Shown: positions 1 through 5,841 of the stretch, one piece after another
How positions within the stretch are numbered: the first letter of the stretch is position 1
How the letters are laid out: the number at the start of each line of letters is the position of its first letter
The notes under the pieces: generated by a model
Told to the model about the DNA's origin: nothing
Database searches by the model: none
What the model saw: the letters and a program-made list of their open reading frames with translations, nothing else
DNA from: Clostridiales bacterium
GTDB taxonomy: Bacteria; Bacillota; Clostridia; Saccharofermentanales; UBA5734
Assembly (NCBI GenBank): GCA_007135995.1
Contig: SLHU01000211.1
Coordinates: 1-8,621, forward strand
DNA length: 8,621 nucleotides
Direction: 5' to 3'
Position numbers and translations under genes: made by a program

Positions 1-90
1 AAAAAAAGGCATTTCCTGCTCCAGCGGTGATGTCTGGCAATCGATATTGTATGAAGCGAGCGTCAGATCAAGAACAGATTCAGTTTTCAT
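1..90 (-). CDS. N-terminus of an unrecognised protein (runs off the window)
   Basis: An open frame on the minus strand begins with ATG at 90-88 and stays open to the window edge, giving 30 residues that begin MKTESVLDLTLAS. A good Shine-Dalgarno sequence, TGAGGTGA (95-102 on the complement), lies four bases before the ATG, which is why I accept the start. The visible part has no signal peptide or membrane segment and no motif I recognise, so no function is assigned. It is transcribed divergently from deoA across about 520 bases of non-coding DNA. Confidence 0.65.
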   Translation of the reverse strand, partial: MKTESVLDLTLASYNIDCQTSPLEQEMPFF

Positions 91-108
91 ATTAATCACC
101 TCAAAGCA

Positions 109-138
109 ATATTTGCATATTTTTTCGCAGACTGTCAA
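109..138 (-). promoter_or_regulatory. Possible promoter for the partial minus-strand gene
   Basis: The complement carries a perfect -35 hexamer TTGACA (133-138) followed after 18 bases by AAATAT (109-114), a poor -10 match. Transcription would start near 102, leaving a leader of only about a dozen bases that begins at the ribosome site. The perfect -35 is the main support; the weak -10 and the tight leader keep this tentative. Confidence 0.3.
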
Positions 139-161
139 GTTTATCCTGTCTTTTTTCTGAT

Positions 162-208
162 AAGCTAAAACTGCAGGGCTGCTTCTAAGCTGAAAACTGC
201 AGAGCCGC
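162..208. repeat. Imperfect tandem repeat, two copies
   Basis: The first copy (162-182) reads AAGCTAAAACTGCAGGGCTGC and the second (187-208) reads AAGCTGAAAACTGCAG followed by AGCCGC, an offset of 25 bases. The copies differ by one inserted base and two substitutions. The unit contains CTGCAG and an AT-rich half. It lies outside the proposed promoter of the divergent gene, so it could be a pair of regulator binding sites or simply a local duplication. Confidence 0.4.
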
Positions 209-282
209 GATCAATGATGACCCTCTCATGATCCGAAATTCAAAAAGCAGTAAAATCAATTTGAGCAAAACATTCGTGCTAA

Positions 283-343
283 CCCCTTGTAAGCCGCCGG
301 CTAATACTGACTGCTAAATGAAGTCAAGAGGGGAGGGTTCACA
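283..343 (+). mobile_element. Solo IS200/IS605-like right-end element (copy A)
   Basis: The segment starts CCCCTTGTAAGC, contains two small hairpins (AGCC/GGCT at 292-295 with 299-302; TGACT/AGTCA at 308-312 with 322-326) and ends GGGGAGGGTTCACA (330-343). CCCC at 283-286 can pair with GGGG at 330-333 to close a three-way structure. The same start and the identical 14-base end recur on the minus strand at 7177-7215, which shows a dispersed element. From memory of the family, a G-rich hairpin foot followed by a TTCAC- or TTCAA-like end resembles the right end of IS200/IS605 elements carrying tnpB. No transposase or TnpB fragment is visible, so it would be a remnant or a non-autonomous derivative. 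The repetition is seen directly; the family assignment is inference. Confidence 0.45.
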
Positions 344-370
344 ATGAATTCTTTTATCTGCATTTGAGCC

Positions 371-412
371 TGTCATTCCTGCAAATCTGTATGATATAGT
401 AATATTGATAAT
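371..412 (+). promoter_or_regulatory. Possible deoA promoter region
   Basis: An AT-rich stretch holds two -10-like hexamers, TATAGT (395-400) and GATAAT (407-412). The best -35 candidate for the first is TGTCAT (371-376) at 18 bases, a weak match. If used, the transcript would begin near 405-420 and carry a leader of nearly 200 bases before deoA. I see no better promoter between the IS-like element and deoA. Confidence 0.3.
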
Positions 413-447
413 ACGTGTATCCGGCAGCGTGCAGACATGCGTTAATG

Positions 448-454
448 AAAGGAG
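448..454 (+). promoter_or_regulatory. Displaced Shine-Dalgarno-like AAAGGAG
   Basis: AAAGGAG is a good match to the 16S tail but is followed by no start codon at normal distance that opens a plausible gene. The ten bases TGAAAGGAGC here (446-455) are identical to 1908-1917, just after deoA. It lies 154 bases before the deoA ATG, at the outer foot of the leader stem, so folding could place it about 11 bases from that ATG. The role is inferred. Confidence 0.35.
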
Positions 455-607
455 CTAAGCCGCGGTCAGTAAAAGCTTCATGTTATAAGATCTGCCGTTT
501 GGTTAAATCATTTCTGATTTAATGTTATGGCCGTTGAACTGAAAGCACAGCACCTGTGCTTCGTCTTTTAGCAAACTGAAGCGAACGATCACGCGGCTTT
601 AACAGCT
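451..607 (+). promoter_or_regulatory. Self-complementary deoA leader (structured RNA or inserted inverted-repeat element)
   Basis: Nested complementary arms span the leader. AAGCCGCG (457-464) pairs perfectly with CGCGGCTT (592-599), and GCTTCA (475-480) pairs with TGAAGC (577-582), extended by GTT/AAC (482-484 with 574-576). Inside are two perfect hairpins: TTAAATCA/TGATTTAA (503-510 with 515-522, loop of 4) and AAGCACAG/CTGTGCTT (543-550 with 554-561, loop of 3), the latter followed by CGTCTTTT. AGCT also flanks the whole at 453-456 and 604-607. It does not match the purine or T-box consensus as I know them. It may be a regulatory leader, a ribosome-site-presenting fold, or a small inverted-repeat insertion between the ribosome site and deoA. 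Confidence 0.5.
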
Positions 608-608
608 T

Positions 609-1910
609 ATGAATCCAGTTGACCTGATCATAAAAAAAAGAAACGGCAATAAGCTAAGCCAGCAAGAGATTGAGGCCTTTATTGAGGGTGTCAGTGATGA
701 CAGCTGGGCTGATTACCAGGTATCAGCCATGCTGATGGCCTTGTTTATCAAAGGGATGGATGAACAGGAGACAGCTGCTATGACTATGGCGATGGCTCAT
801 TCTGGTCATCAGCTTAATTTGGACGCGGTGGCTGGTACTAAGGTGGACAAACACAGTACAGGCGGGGTTGCAGACACAACAACCCTGATTCTGGTACCGC
901 TGATTGCGGCCTGCGGCGTTCCGATTATCAAGATGTCCGGCCGCGGCCTTGGTTTCACCGGCGGTACCATTGATAAGCTTGAGTCCATTCCGGGTTTTGA
1001 GACAAATCTTTCAGAAACTCAGGTTATCCGGCAGGCAAACGATATTCAAATGGCGATTCTATCACAAACGGACAACCTCACACCGGCAGACCGCAAACTG
1101 TATGCCCTGAGAGATGTAACCGGGACGATTGACAGCATTCCACTGATCGCCGCCAGTATCATGAGTAAAAAAATTGCCGCCGGTACTGATGCTATTGTGC
1201 TGGATGTAAAATGCGGCAGCGGCGCGTTTATGCAAAATGAGCAGGACGCCAGAGCGCTGGCCGCTTCCATGACCGCGATCGGCCATCAGGTGGGCCGCAA
1301 GGTAAAGGCCGTGATCAGCCGGATGGACCAGCCGCTGGGAAACTATGTTGGCAACAGCCTGGAAGTCATTGAGACAATTGAAGTGTTGAAAGGAAATATG
1401 GCAGGTGATCTGCTGGATGTCACCCTGACACTTGGCAGTCAGCTGCTGTGTCTGGCCGATCGCTGCAAAACGCCGCAAGAAGCCAGACAGTTACTGCTCA
1501 GCAAGATAAAAAACGGTGAAGGTCTGCGCTGTTTGTCAAAGCTCATCACGGCGCAAAAGGGCGATCCCGGTGTTCTGGATGATTATCAGCTTTTTCCGCA
1601 GGCAAAGGTCAGGCGTACTTTGACAGCCCAGACTTCGGGATTTCTGACAAATATGCAGACGGCAGAAATCGGGCAGGCCTTTATTGAAACAGGCGGCGGC
1701 AGAAAAAAGAAAAATGATGCGATTGATCTAGCTGCAGGCTTCATTTTCCATAAACGGCTCGGTGATCATATTAAAGAGGGCGAAGCGCTTTTAGATATTT
1801 TCACACAAAGCGAACAACAGGCCAGTATCGCAGAAAACATTCTGCGGCAGGCGATCAGAATCACACATGAACCAGCTGAAATACTGCCTGTGATGATCGA
1901 TCTCATCTGA
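609..1910 (+). CDS. deoA: Pyrimidine-nucleoside phosphorylase
   Basis: This cytosolic enzyme cleaves thymidine, deoxyuridine or uridine with phosphate, giving the free base and (deoxy)ribose-1-phosphate. The 433-residue length equals that of Bacillus Pdp. The phosphate-binding KHSTGG is at 81-86 and the family signature with SGRGLGFTGGTIDKLE at 110-125. Base-binding Arg168, Ser183 and Lys187 fall at the same numbers as in the Geobacillus enzyme. The order is a small helical domain, the phosphate-binding alpha/beta domain, and a C-terminal domain with EIGQA and GGGRKKK. The usual GGVGD is GGVAD here (Ala88). The ATG is the only possible start, since TAA lies in frame at 600-602, yet no Shine-Dalgarno sequence precedes it. 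deoB follows 45 bases later. Bacillus naming would be pdp. Confidence 0.96.
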   Translation: MNPVDLIIKKRNGNKLSQQEIEAFIEGVSDDSWADYQVSAMLMALFIKGMDEQETAAMTMAMAHSGHQLNLDAVAGTKVDKHSTGGVADTTTLILVPLIAACGVPIIKMSGRGLGFTGGTIDKLESIPGFETNLSETQVIRQANDIQMAILSQTDNLTPADRKLYALRDVTGTIDSIPLIAASIMSKKIAAGTDAIVLDVKCGSGAFMQNEQDARALAASMTAIGHQVGRKVKAVISRMDQPLGNYVGNSLEVIETIEVLKGNMAGDLLDVTLTLGSQLLCLADRCKTPQEARQLLLSKIKNGEGLRCLSKLITAQKGDPGVLDDYQLFPQAKVRRTLTAQTSGFLTNMQTAEIGQAFIETGGGRKKKNDAIDLAAGFIFHKRLGDHIKEGEALLDIFTQSEQQASIAENILRQAIRITHEPAEILPVMIDLI

Positions 1911-1917
1911 AAGGAGC

Positions 1918-1974
1918 ATGGCACGCCTCTCATCATCTAAAGGTAATGGGTTTTTGTGCCACAAAAATTTATGA
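1918..1974 (+). promoter_or_regulatory. Possible 18-codon coupling ORF between deoA and deoB
   Basis: Directly after the deoA stop, AAGGAG (1911-1916) is followed one base later by ATG (1918). The frame, beginning MARLSSSKGN, ends with TGA at 1972-1974. That stop overlaps the ATG at 1971 of the deoB frame as ATGA, the usual arrangement for translational coupling. The very short distance between ribosome site and ATG argues against efficient use, and no conserved peptide is recognised. Confidence 0.2.
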
Positions 1975-3140
1975 ACAGACGTTTAATCATCATAGTACTG
2001 GATAGTGTTGGCATTGGTGCGGCTCCTGACGCGGCAAAGTACGGGGACAGCGGTGCCCATACGCTTGGCCATATCTCGGAAGCATGCCGCCCGCTGCATC
2101 TGCCGAATCTGGAAAAAGCGGGACTGGGTCATATCGCAGGTGTAAAAAATATTCAGAAAACAGATGCCCCAACGGCCTGCTATGCACGCCTGCTCCCCCG
2201 TTCAGCCGGTAAAGATACAACAACCGGGCACTGGGAAATAGCCGGCATGCAGCTTCAGGAACCTTTTCCTACATATCCGGATGGTTTTCCCGGTGATCTT
2301 GTTGCCGCCTTTGAAAAACTGATTGGCAGAAAAACACTCGGCAACAAAGCCGCTTCAGGAACTGAAATCATCAATGAACTAGGTGAACAGCACGTTCAGA
2401 CCGGAAGTCCGATCATCTATACATCGGCTGACAGCGTTTTTCAAATTGCCGCCCATGAAGCAGTCATTCCACCTGATGTTTTATATGAGATGTGCCAGAA
2501 AGCACGCAAGCTGCTCAAACCACCTCATGCGGTCGCCAGAGTGATTGCCAGACCGTTTGCCGGTCAGGCAGGAAACTGGCAGAGAACCGCAAGAAGAAAA
2601 GACTACTCACTGACGCCCGACGGGACAACCTTGCTTGATCTGGTCTTCAACGCAGGGCTGGAAGTCAGAGGGGTTGGAAAAATAAGTGATATTTTCGCCG
2701 GTCGCTCGATCACATCAAACATAAAAACAAATGATAATCTGGCGGGCATCAAAGAGACCATCCGTCAGCTTAAAGCGTCTTTTTCGGGTCTGCTTTTTAC
2801 AAACCTGGTTGATTTTGATATGCTTTACGGGCACAGAAATGATGTTTCGGGATACGCCAGGGCACTGCAGGAGTTTGACAGCTGGCTGCCCCAGATCACT
2901 GAGTGTCTGAAATCCGGCGACCTGCTGATGATCACAGCCGATCATGGCTGTGATCCAACCTTTCCCGGTACGGATCATACGCGTGAAGCAGCACCCCTTC
3001 TCGCGACCGGCATTCAGTTTAAAAAAGGTGTTGATATGGGGACCCGAAACAGTTTCAGTGATATCGCGGCGACGGGCACACAGTGGCTGGGGCTGCCGCA
3101 GACAACGTGCGGCAGCAGTTTTCTGAAAGATATCACCTGA
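1956..3140 (+). CDS. deoB: Phosphopentomutase
   Basis: It moves the phosphate between C1 and C5 of ribose or deoxyribose, feeding DeoA's product to the 5-phosphate. It belongs to the alkaline-phosphatase-like, Mn-dependent family. By comparison with the Bacillus cereus enzyme, metal ligands are Asp16 (LDSVGIGAAPDA), Asp288 and His293 (NLVDFDMLYGH), Asp329 and His330 (TADHG), and His341 (PGTDHTRE). The phosphorylated Thr is in KDTTTGHWE, probably Thr88. TSADSVFQIAAHE (156-168) is also typical. The TADHGND of relatives is TADHGCD here (Cys332). I take GTG 1956, preceded by AAAGG (1939-1943). ATG 1971 would give MNRRLIIIVLDS, closer to family starts, but has no ribosome site except by coupling. 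Confidence 0.95.
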   Translation: MPQKFMNRRLIIIVLDSVGIGAAPDAAKYGDSGAHTLGHISEACRPLHLPNLEKAGLGHIAGVKNIQKTDAPTACYARLLPRSAGKDTTTGHWEIAGMQLQEPFPTYPDGFPGDLVAAFEKLIGRKTLGNKAASGTEIINELGEQHVQTGSPIIYTSADSVFQIAAHEAVIPPDVLYEMCQKARKLLKPPHAVARVIARPFAGQAGNWQRTARRKDYSLTPDGTTLLDLVFNAGLEVRGVGKISDIFAGRSITSNIKTNDNLAGIKETIRQLKASFSGLLFTNLVDFDMLYGHRNDVSGYARALQEFDSWLPQITECLKSGDLLMITADHGCDPTFPGTDHTREAAPLLATGIQFKKGVDMGTRNSFSDIAATGTQWLGLPQTTCGSSFLKDIT

Positions 3141-3161
3141 CAGGCACAATAACATAAAACA

Positions 3162-3170
3162 TGCTATACT
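3162..3170 (+). promoter_or_regulatory. Extended -10 promoter before the small Cys protein gene
   Basis: TGCTATACT is an extended -10 box (TGn plus TATACT, 3165-3170) with no good -35. The predicted start near 3177 gives a leader of about 40 bases to the ATG at 3216. The small gene could thus be transcribed alone as well as by read-through from deoB, since I see no terminator between. Confidence 0.45.
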
Positions 3171-3215
3171 TAATCCGTACTAAATAATACGCCATCAAAA
3201 CCGGAGGTGACCTGT

Positions 3216-3449
3216 ATGTCAGAAGAAGCGTTCTATTGCCCCCTGTTAAAAAAAGATATTGTTAATTCCCTTTGCTCAAATATCACACATGCCGCGGAAG
3301 GCCTGATCAGTCAGGCTTTTGTCACAGCTGTCAGTGACTGGGAAAAGGCCAAGCTGACGTGTGCGGACTGCGGCAATGCTTACTGGAACAAAAATAATAT
3401 GGAAGTCCCCGATTTTGTGCAAAAGCTGATTGATGAGTCTGAATCATAA
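3216..3449 (+). CDS. Small cytosolic protein with four cysteines, function unknown
   Basis: The 77-residue product starts MSEEAFYCPLLKKDIVNS. Its cysteines are Cys8, Cys19, Cys49 and Cys52 (CADC), a spacing that could bind zinc, though that is inference. There is no signal peptide or membrane segment. Small Firmicutes proteins with a CP-x(n)-C-x-I opening and a later CxxC are familiar, but I cannot name a family. I start at ATG 3216 because GGAGGTGA (3203-3210) sits five bases before it; a GTG at 3207 lies inside that ribosome site. It follows deoB by 75 bases and ends before a strong terminator, so it probably closes the deo transcript. Confidence 0.8.
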   Translation: MSEEAFYCPLLKKDIVNSLCSNITHAAEGLISQAFVTAVSDWEKAKLTCADCGNAYWNKNNMEVPDFVQKLIDESES

Positions 3450-3460
3450 ACTTGTAAGAC

Positions 3461-3565
3461 TGATCATTGATCTTTGCTGATGCTGATCATGTTTGACGCC
3501 CCCTGACCCTGCTTGTATTTGAAAAAGCAGGGTCAAGGGGCGTTTTTAGATTTAATCAATGATCA
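3461..3565. repeat. 11-bp inverted repeat flanking the terminator
   Basis: TGATCATTGAT (3461-3471) and its perfect complement ATCAATGATCA (3555-3565) flank the terminator hairpin, giving a nested 105-base structure. A further TGATCA is at 3485-3490. It could be a small inverted-repeat element that brought the terminator, or an extra outer stem. Confidence 0.4.
3496..3547 (+). terminator. Strong intrinsic terminator of the deoA-deoB-small ORF unit
   Basis: ACGCCCC (3496-3502) pairs with GGGGCGT (3537-3543), and TGACCCTGCTT (3504-3514) with AAGCAGGGTCA (3525-3535). The two helices are separated by a single C/A mismatch, with a 10-base loop. TTTTT (3543-3547) follows at once. On the minus strand the hairpin is not followed by a T run, so it acts for the plus strand. 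Confidence 0.93.
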
Positions 3566-3595
3566 CACTACGATCGCACAATTCCCGGCAGCTTA

Positions 3596-4390
3596 TCAAA
3601 CGATGGCCAATAGCTTGCAGCGCGGACAATGCGGTGTATGCCGGCTGATCACCTTACCGCAATAAACACAGATGATTGTTTCACCTTTGTGAAATTTCTC
3701 AGGGTAACCATAGCTGGCATGTTTGCGAACCTGGTCACCCACCTGATAATAATCATAAGCATCACTGTTATAGCTCAATTGAACTTTTTCTTTTTTCCCT
3801 TCTGCTGTTCTGAAATACAAAGTAGGAATATGCTTCACCTGACCTGGATTGTGTTCATCCCCGCGGTCGTATTGTGTTACTATTCTTCGGTCTTCAAGAA
3901 CGCCGTCCCAGCTTTTCTTTTCTTTTCGTCTGCCGAAAATATTCAGTACTGCACTCAGCAAAATGACAACAGCCCATGTCAACAGCGCCATTCCAAGATC
4001 ATCTCTGGCAAAAATAAAGATTGCGATTAAAGCAGCTGCAGCCAGGACTGCCAAAAAGATCCAGCTGTATTTTTTCTGCTTATTGATGAAAGACCTGAAC
4101 GCAGGATCCTGTGTTCTGGCAGAAAAACCGCTGCTGACCACAGCAGCGACCGCTTCTGCCTGCCCGGGAACCTGATAACCTCCCCTGGTTTCAGAACGCG
4201 CTTGACGGGCGTCATTCATTTCAGGCTGCATCGGCAGCTGATAGCCTGCCTGTTGTGATATCGGTTCCGATTGCTGATTCATGCCGGCGGCTGATTCAAA
4301 ACGACCCGCCATCTCTGACGGCTGGCCACAGTGGCTGCAAAACTTTACCTGTTCTTCCAGCTGTTGTCCGCATTTGACACAAAAAGCCAT
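3596..4390 (-). CDS. Membrane protein with zinc ribbons at both ends
   Basis: The 264-residue protein opens with a zinc ribbon (Cys4, Cys7, Cys18, Cys21), followed by a Gln- and Ala-rich linker to about 105. Two membrane helices (about 107-127 and 131-151) are joined by a short acidic turn. Basic residues before the first (KQKK) and after the second (GRRKEKK) put both ends in the cytosol. The domain at about 160-235 (WDGVLEDRR, VGDQV) is reminiscent of DUF2500/DUF3592-type domains, but I am not sure. A second ribbon, CVYC...CPRC (Cys241, 244, 255, 258), ends the protein. AGGAGGGGT (4394-4402) precedes the ATG by three bases, and a good promoter lies upstream. The function is unknown; a cytosolic scaffold or regulator at the membrane is only a guess. 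Confidence 0.85.
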   Translation of the reverse strand: MAFCVKCGQQLEEQVKFCSHCGQPSEMAGRFESAAGMNQQSEPISQQAGYQLPMQPEMNDARQARSETRGGYQVPGQAEAVAAVVSSGFSARTQDPAFRSFINKQKKYSWIFLAVLAAAALIAIFIFARDDLGMALLTWAVVILLSAVLNIFGRRKEKKSWDGVLEDRRIVTQYDRGDEHNPGQVKHIPTLYFRTAEGKKEKVQLSYNSDAYDYYQVGDQVRKHASYGYPEKFHKGETIICVYCGKVISRHTPHCPRCKLLAIV

Positions 4391-4698
4391 ATTACCCCTC
4401 CTGACATTATGAAACAGTTGAAAAACCCTCAGTGTTTTCTATACGCATTTCATTATAAAATCAAAAAAAACGCCTGTATAGAGACTTAAACCAATTCTGA
4501 GGCTTTGTCAATGACAGCTTTCAAATCACATCAAAAGGTTTATGCTTCGCCGATGAAGAAGCGACTGTGTTTTGATAAGACGAAATAACAATATCACAGC
4601 CAGCCGGACGGCCGATTATGTTTATTTTTCCCTTCGAATTCCATATACATTTATGATTTCATCTATATATTCATGATCTGAACAGGCCTCAAACTGCT
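4391..4698. other. Intergenic region between the AraC-type regulator and the zinc-ribbon gene
   Basis: Both flanking genes are on the minus strand. The part next to 4390 holds the ribosome site and promoter of the zinc-ribbon gene. Further upstream are the palindrome TGTCA-A-TGACA (4506-4516), a weak hairpin GCTTC/GAAGC (4544-4548 with 4558-4562) and AT-rich sequence near 4620-4680. I see no convincing terminator for the regulator gene and no small gene. Confidence 0.5.
4452..4480 (-). promoter_or_regulatory. Promoter of the zinc-ribbon membrane protein gene
   Basis: The complement reads TATACA (4475-4480), a 17-base spacer and a perfect TATAAT (4452-4457). The -35 matches four of six positions. 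Transcription would start near 4445, leaving a leader of about 55 bases. The palindrome TGTCA-A-TGACA lies 26 bases upstream of the -35 and might be a regulator site. Confidence 0.65.
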
Positions 4699-5628
4699 TT
4701 ATTCAATGAGACGGCTATGCGAACGCCGGTATGCCAAAGGTGACAATCCATATCTTTTTTTAAACAAATTAGAAAAATAGTTCTCATGAGAAAATCCGCA
4801 TTTCTCAGAAATTTCGCGAATACTTTTTCTTGATGCCCTGAGCTCATATTGTGCTTTTTTCAGACGGGTCATCGTTAGATACTCGTTCATTGTCATACCC
4901 GTTATTTTGCGAAAAACCCTTGATATGTGACCATAACTCAGATGAACAGCTTCTGCAATCTGATTCATGCTGACAGGTTCAGCAAAATGCTTCTCAATGT
5001 ATTCAATGCATCGGTTTACAATTTCCGTATGTGTCAGCGTTTCCACTACCGCTGACATGCTTAAATCAAGATCATTCATTTCATGAAACGACTGCAAGCT
5101 GGTCATCCAGCTGAATACAATCAGCTGCTGTTGAATCAGCGGTGCGTTTTCAACCAGTTCGAGCCGGCTGATCAGCTGTCTGGCATAGCGATAATCAGGG
5201 TCACTGATCGGGAAAAAAGGCATTTCTGCCAAATGGCAAAGAAAATAATGCAAGCTTTGCAGACGATCGGAAGCACCTGACTTGAAATCTGCTTCAGGTT
5301 CTATTGTAAAACGAAGCGAAAACCCTTCATGGCCGTCAGGCGATTGATGTGCATGATCAAGGCCGGGCCCCATCAGGTAAAACTGTGCAGGTTCAATCTG
5401 AAAAACCCGCGTCGCAGCTGTTGTCACACACCAGCCGTCAAGCACGTAGTGAAACTCATAAAAACGATGATGGTGCATCTCTATCTGCCAGCCTGGCAAG
5501 TGTGGTATATGATGCAATCCCAGAAAACGGACGCGGTATCCGTTTATAGACAGTGCGCTGCCGCATATCGCTTCCGTTTTTTCAAACAAGCTGGCAATCT
5601 TTTCACTTATTATTTTCGGATCAAGCAC
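4699..5628 (-). CDS. AraC-family transcriptional regulator with N-terminal cupin domain
   Basis: This 309-residue cytosolic DNA-binding protein has the usual AraC-type layout. The N-terminal sensing part (about 35-105) is cupin-like, with HHHRFYEFHYVLDG (52-65) and GPGLDHAH (87-94). The C-terminal part (about 203-305) carries two helix-turn-helix units, roughly 221-241 (MNQIAEAVHLSYGHISRVFR) and 270-291. The latter matches the family signature through CGFSHENYFSNLFKKRYGLSP. The start is GTG 5628, with GAGGTGA (5632-5638) three bases before it. Proteins of this layout often sense sugars or related metabolites, but the ligand cannot be read here. It is divergent from the M15 peptidase gene, which makes that gene a natural candidate target along with its own promoter. 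Confidence 0.9.
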   Translation of the reverse strand: MLDPKIISEKIASLFEKTEAICGSALSINGYRVRFLGLHHIPHLPGWQIEMHHHRFYEFHYVLDGWCVTTAATRVFQIEPAQFYLMGPGLDHAHQSPDGHEGFSLRFTIEPEADFKSGASDRLQSLHYFLCHLAEMPFFPISDPDYRYARQLISRLELVENAPLIQQQLIVFSWMTSLQSFHEMNDLDLSMSAVVETLTHTEIVNRCIEYIEKHFAEPVSMNQIAEAVHLSYGHISRVFRKITGMTMNEYLTMTRLKKAQYELRASRKSIREISEKCGFSHENYFSNLFKKRYGLSPLAYRRSHSRLIE

Positions 5629-5784
5629 AGGTCACCTCAATCAGAATTCAATACATTCTTAAAATAGCACAAACAGGACAAAAGTTAATTAAATTGATGT
5701 CATTCATCTGTCATCGGCCATATTCGCTCTTTCTGGTAAAACAATCGATTTTCAGATAAAAACACAAAAACAGTCTATACAAGA

Positions 5785-5834
5785 ATGATTCTATCATATT
5801 AAATATTAGCGGGTATATAGCCCCTGTATTTAAT
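5785..5834. promoter_or_regulatory. Two adjacent palindromes, candidate operators in the divergent region
   Basis: ATGAT-TCT-ATCAT (5785-5797) is directly followed by ATTAAATA (5798-5805), whose perfect complement TATTTAAT is at 5827-5834. Inside the latter pair, GGG (5811-5813) faces CCC (5821-5823) around TATATAG. The block ends seven bases before a perfect TATAAT (5842-5847) reading towards the peptidase gene, where an activator would bind. Binding by the neighbouring AraC protein is inference; AraC-type sites are often direct repeats instead. Confidence 0.4.
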
Positions 5835-5841
5835 CATGCGC

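Larger units (their letters stand above)
91..608. other. Long non-coding region upstream of deoA
   Basis: This 518-base stretch has no credible protein gene. From left to right it holds the ribosome site and possible promoter of the divergent partial gene, a two-copy tandem repeat (162-208), an IS200/IS605-end-like element (283-343), AT-rich promoter-like sequence (371-412), and a strongly self-complementary leader (451-607) that ends at the deoA start codon. The short frames inside it, such as 344-367 (7 codons) and 445-522 (25 codons), have no recognisable product. Confidence 0.6.

Noticed and set aside
344..367. Seven-codon frame MNSFICI after a strong AGGGGAGGG ribosome-like site
   Set aside because: The G-rich stretch belongs to the repeated end element (the identical bases at 7177-7190 precede no start codon), so its resemblance to a ribosome site is probably accidental.
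445..522. 25-codon frame (MKGAKPRSVKAS...) in the deoA leader
   Set aside because: Its start codon overlaps the AAAGGAG site and has no ribosome site of its own; the peptide shows no recognisable feature and the region is better explained by RNA structure.
451..607. Leader considered as a purine riboswitch, T-box, SRP RNA or 6S RNA
   Set aside because: The conserved sequence motifs I know for the first three are absent. The multi-branched fold is only loosely like 6S RNA and runs straight into the deoA start codon.
1062..1478. 138-codon frame on the minus strand inside deoA
   Set aside because: It is antisense to a fully conserved enzyme gene and has no recognisable domain.
2715..3155. 146-codon frame on the minus strand inside deoB
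   Set aside because: It opposes the conserved metal-site region of deoB, and its composition is that of a reverse-strand shadow.
3629..4030. 133-codon plus-strand frame with hydrophobic stretches
   Set aside because: It is the reverse of the zinc-ribbon membrane protein gene; the hydrophobicity reflects the membrane helices coded on the other strand.
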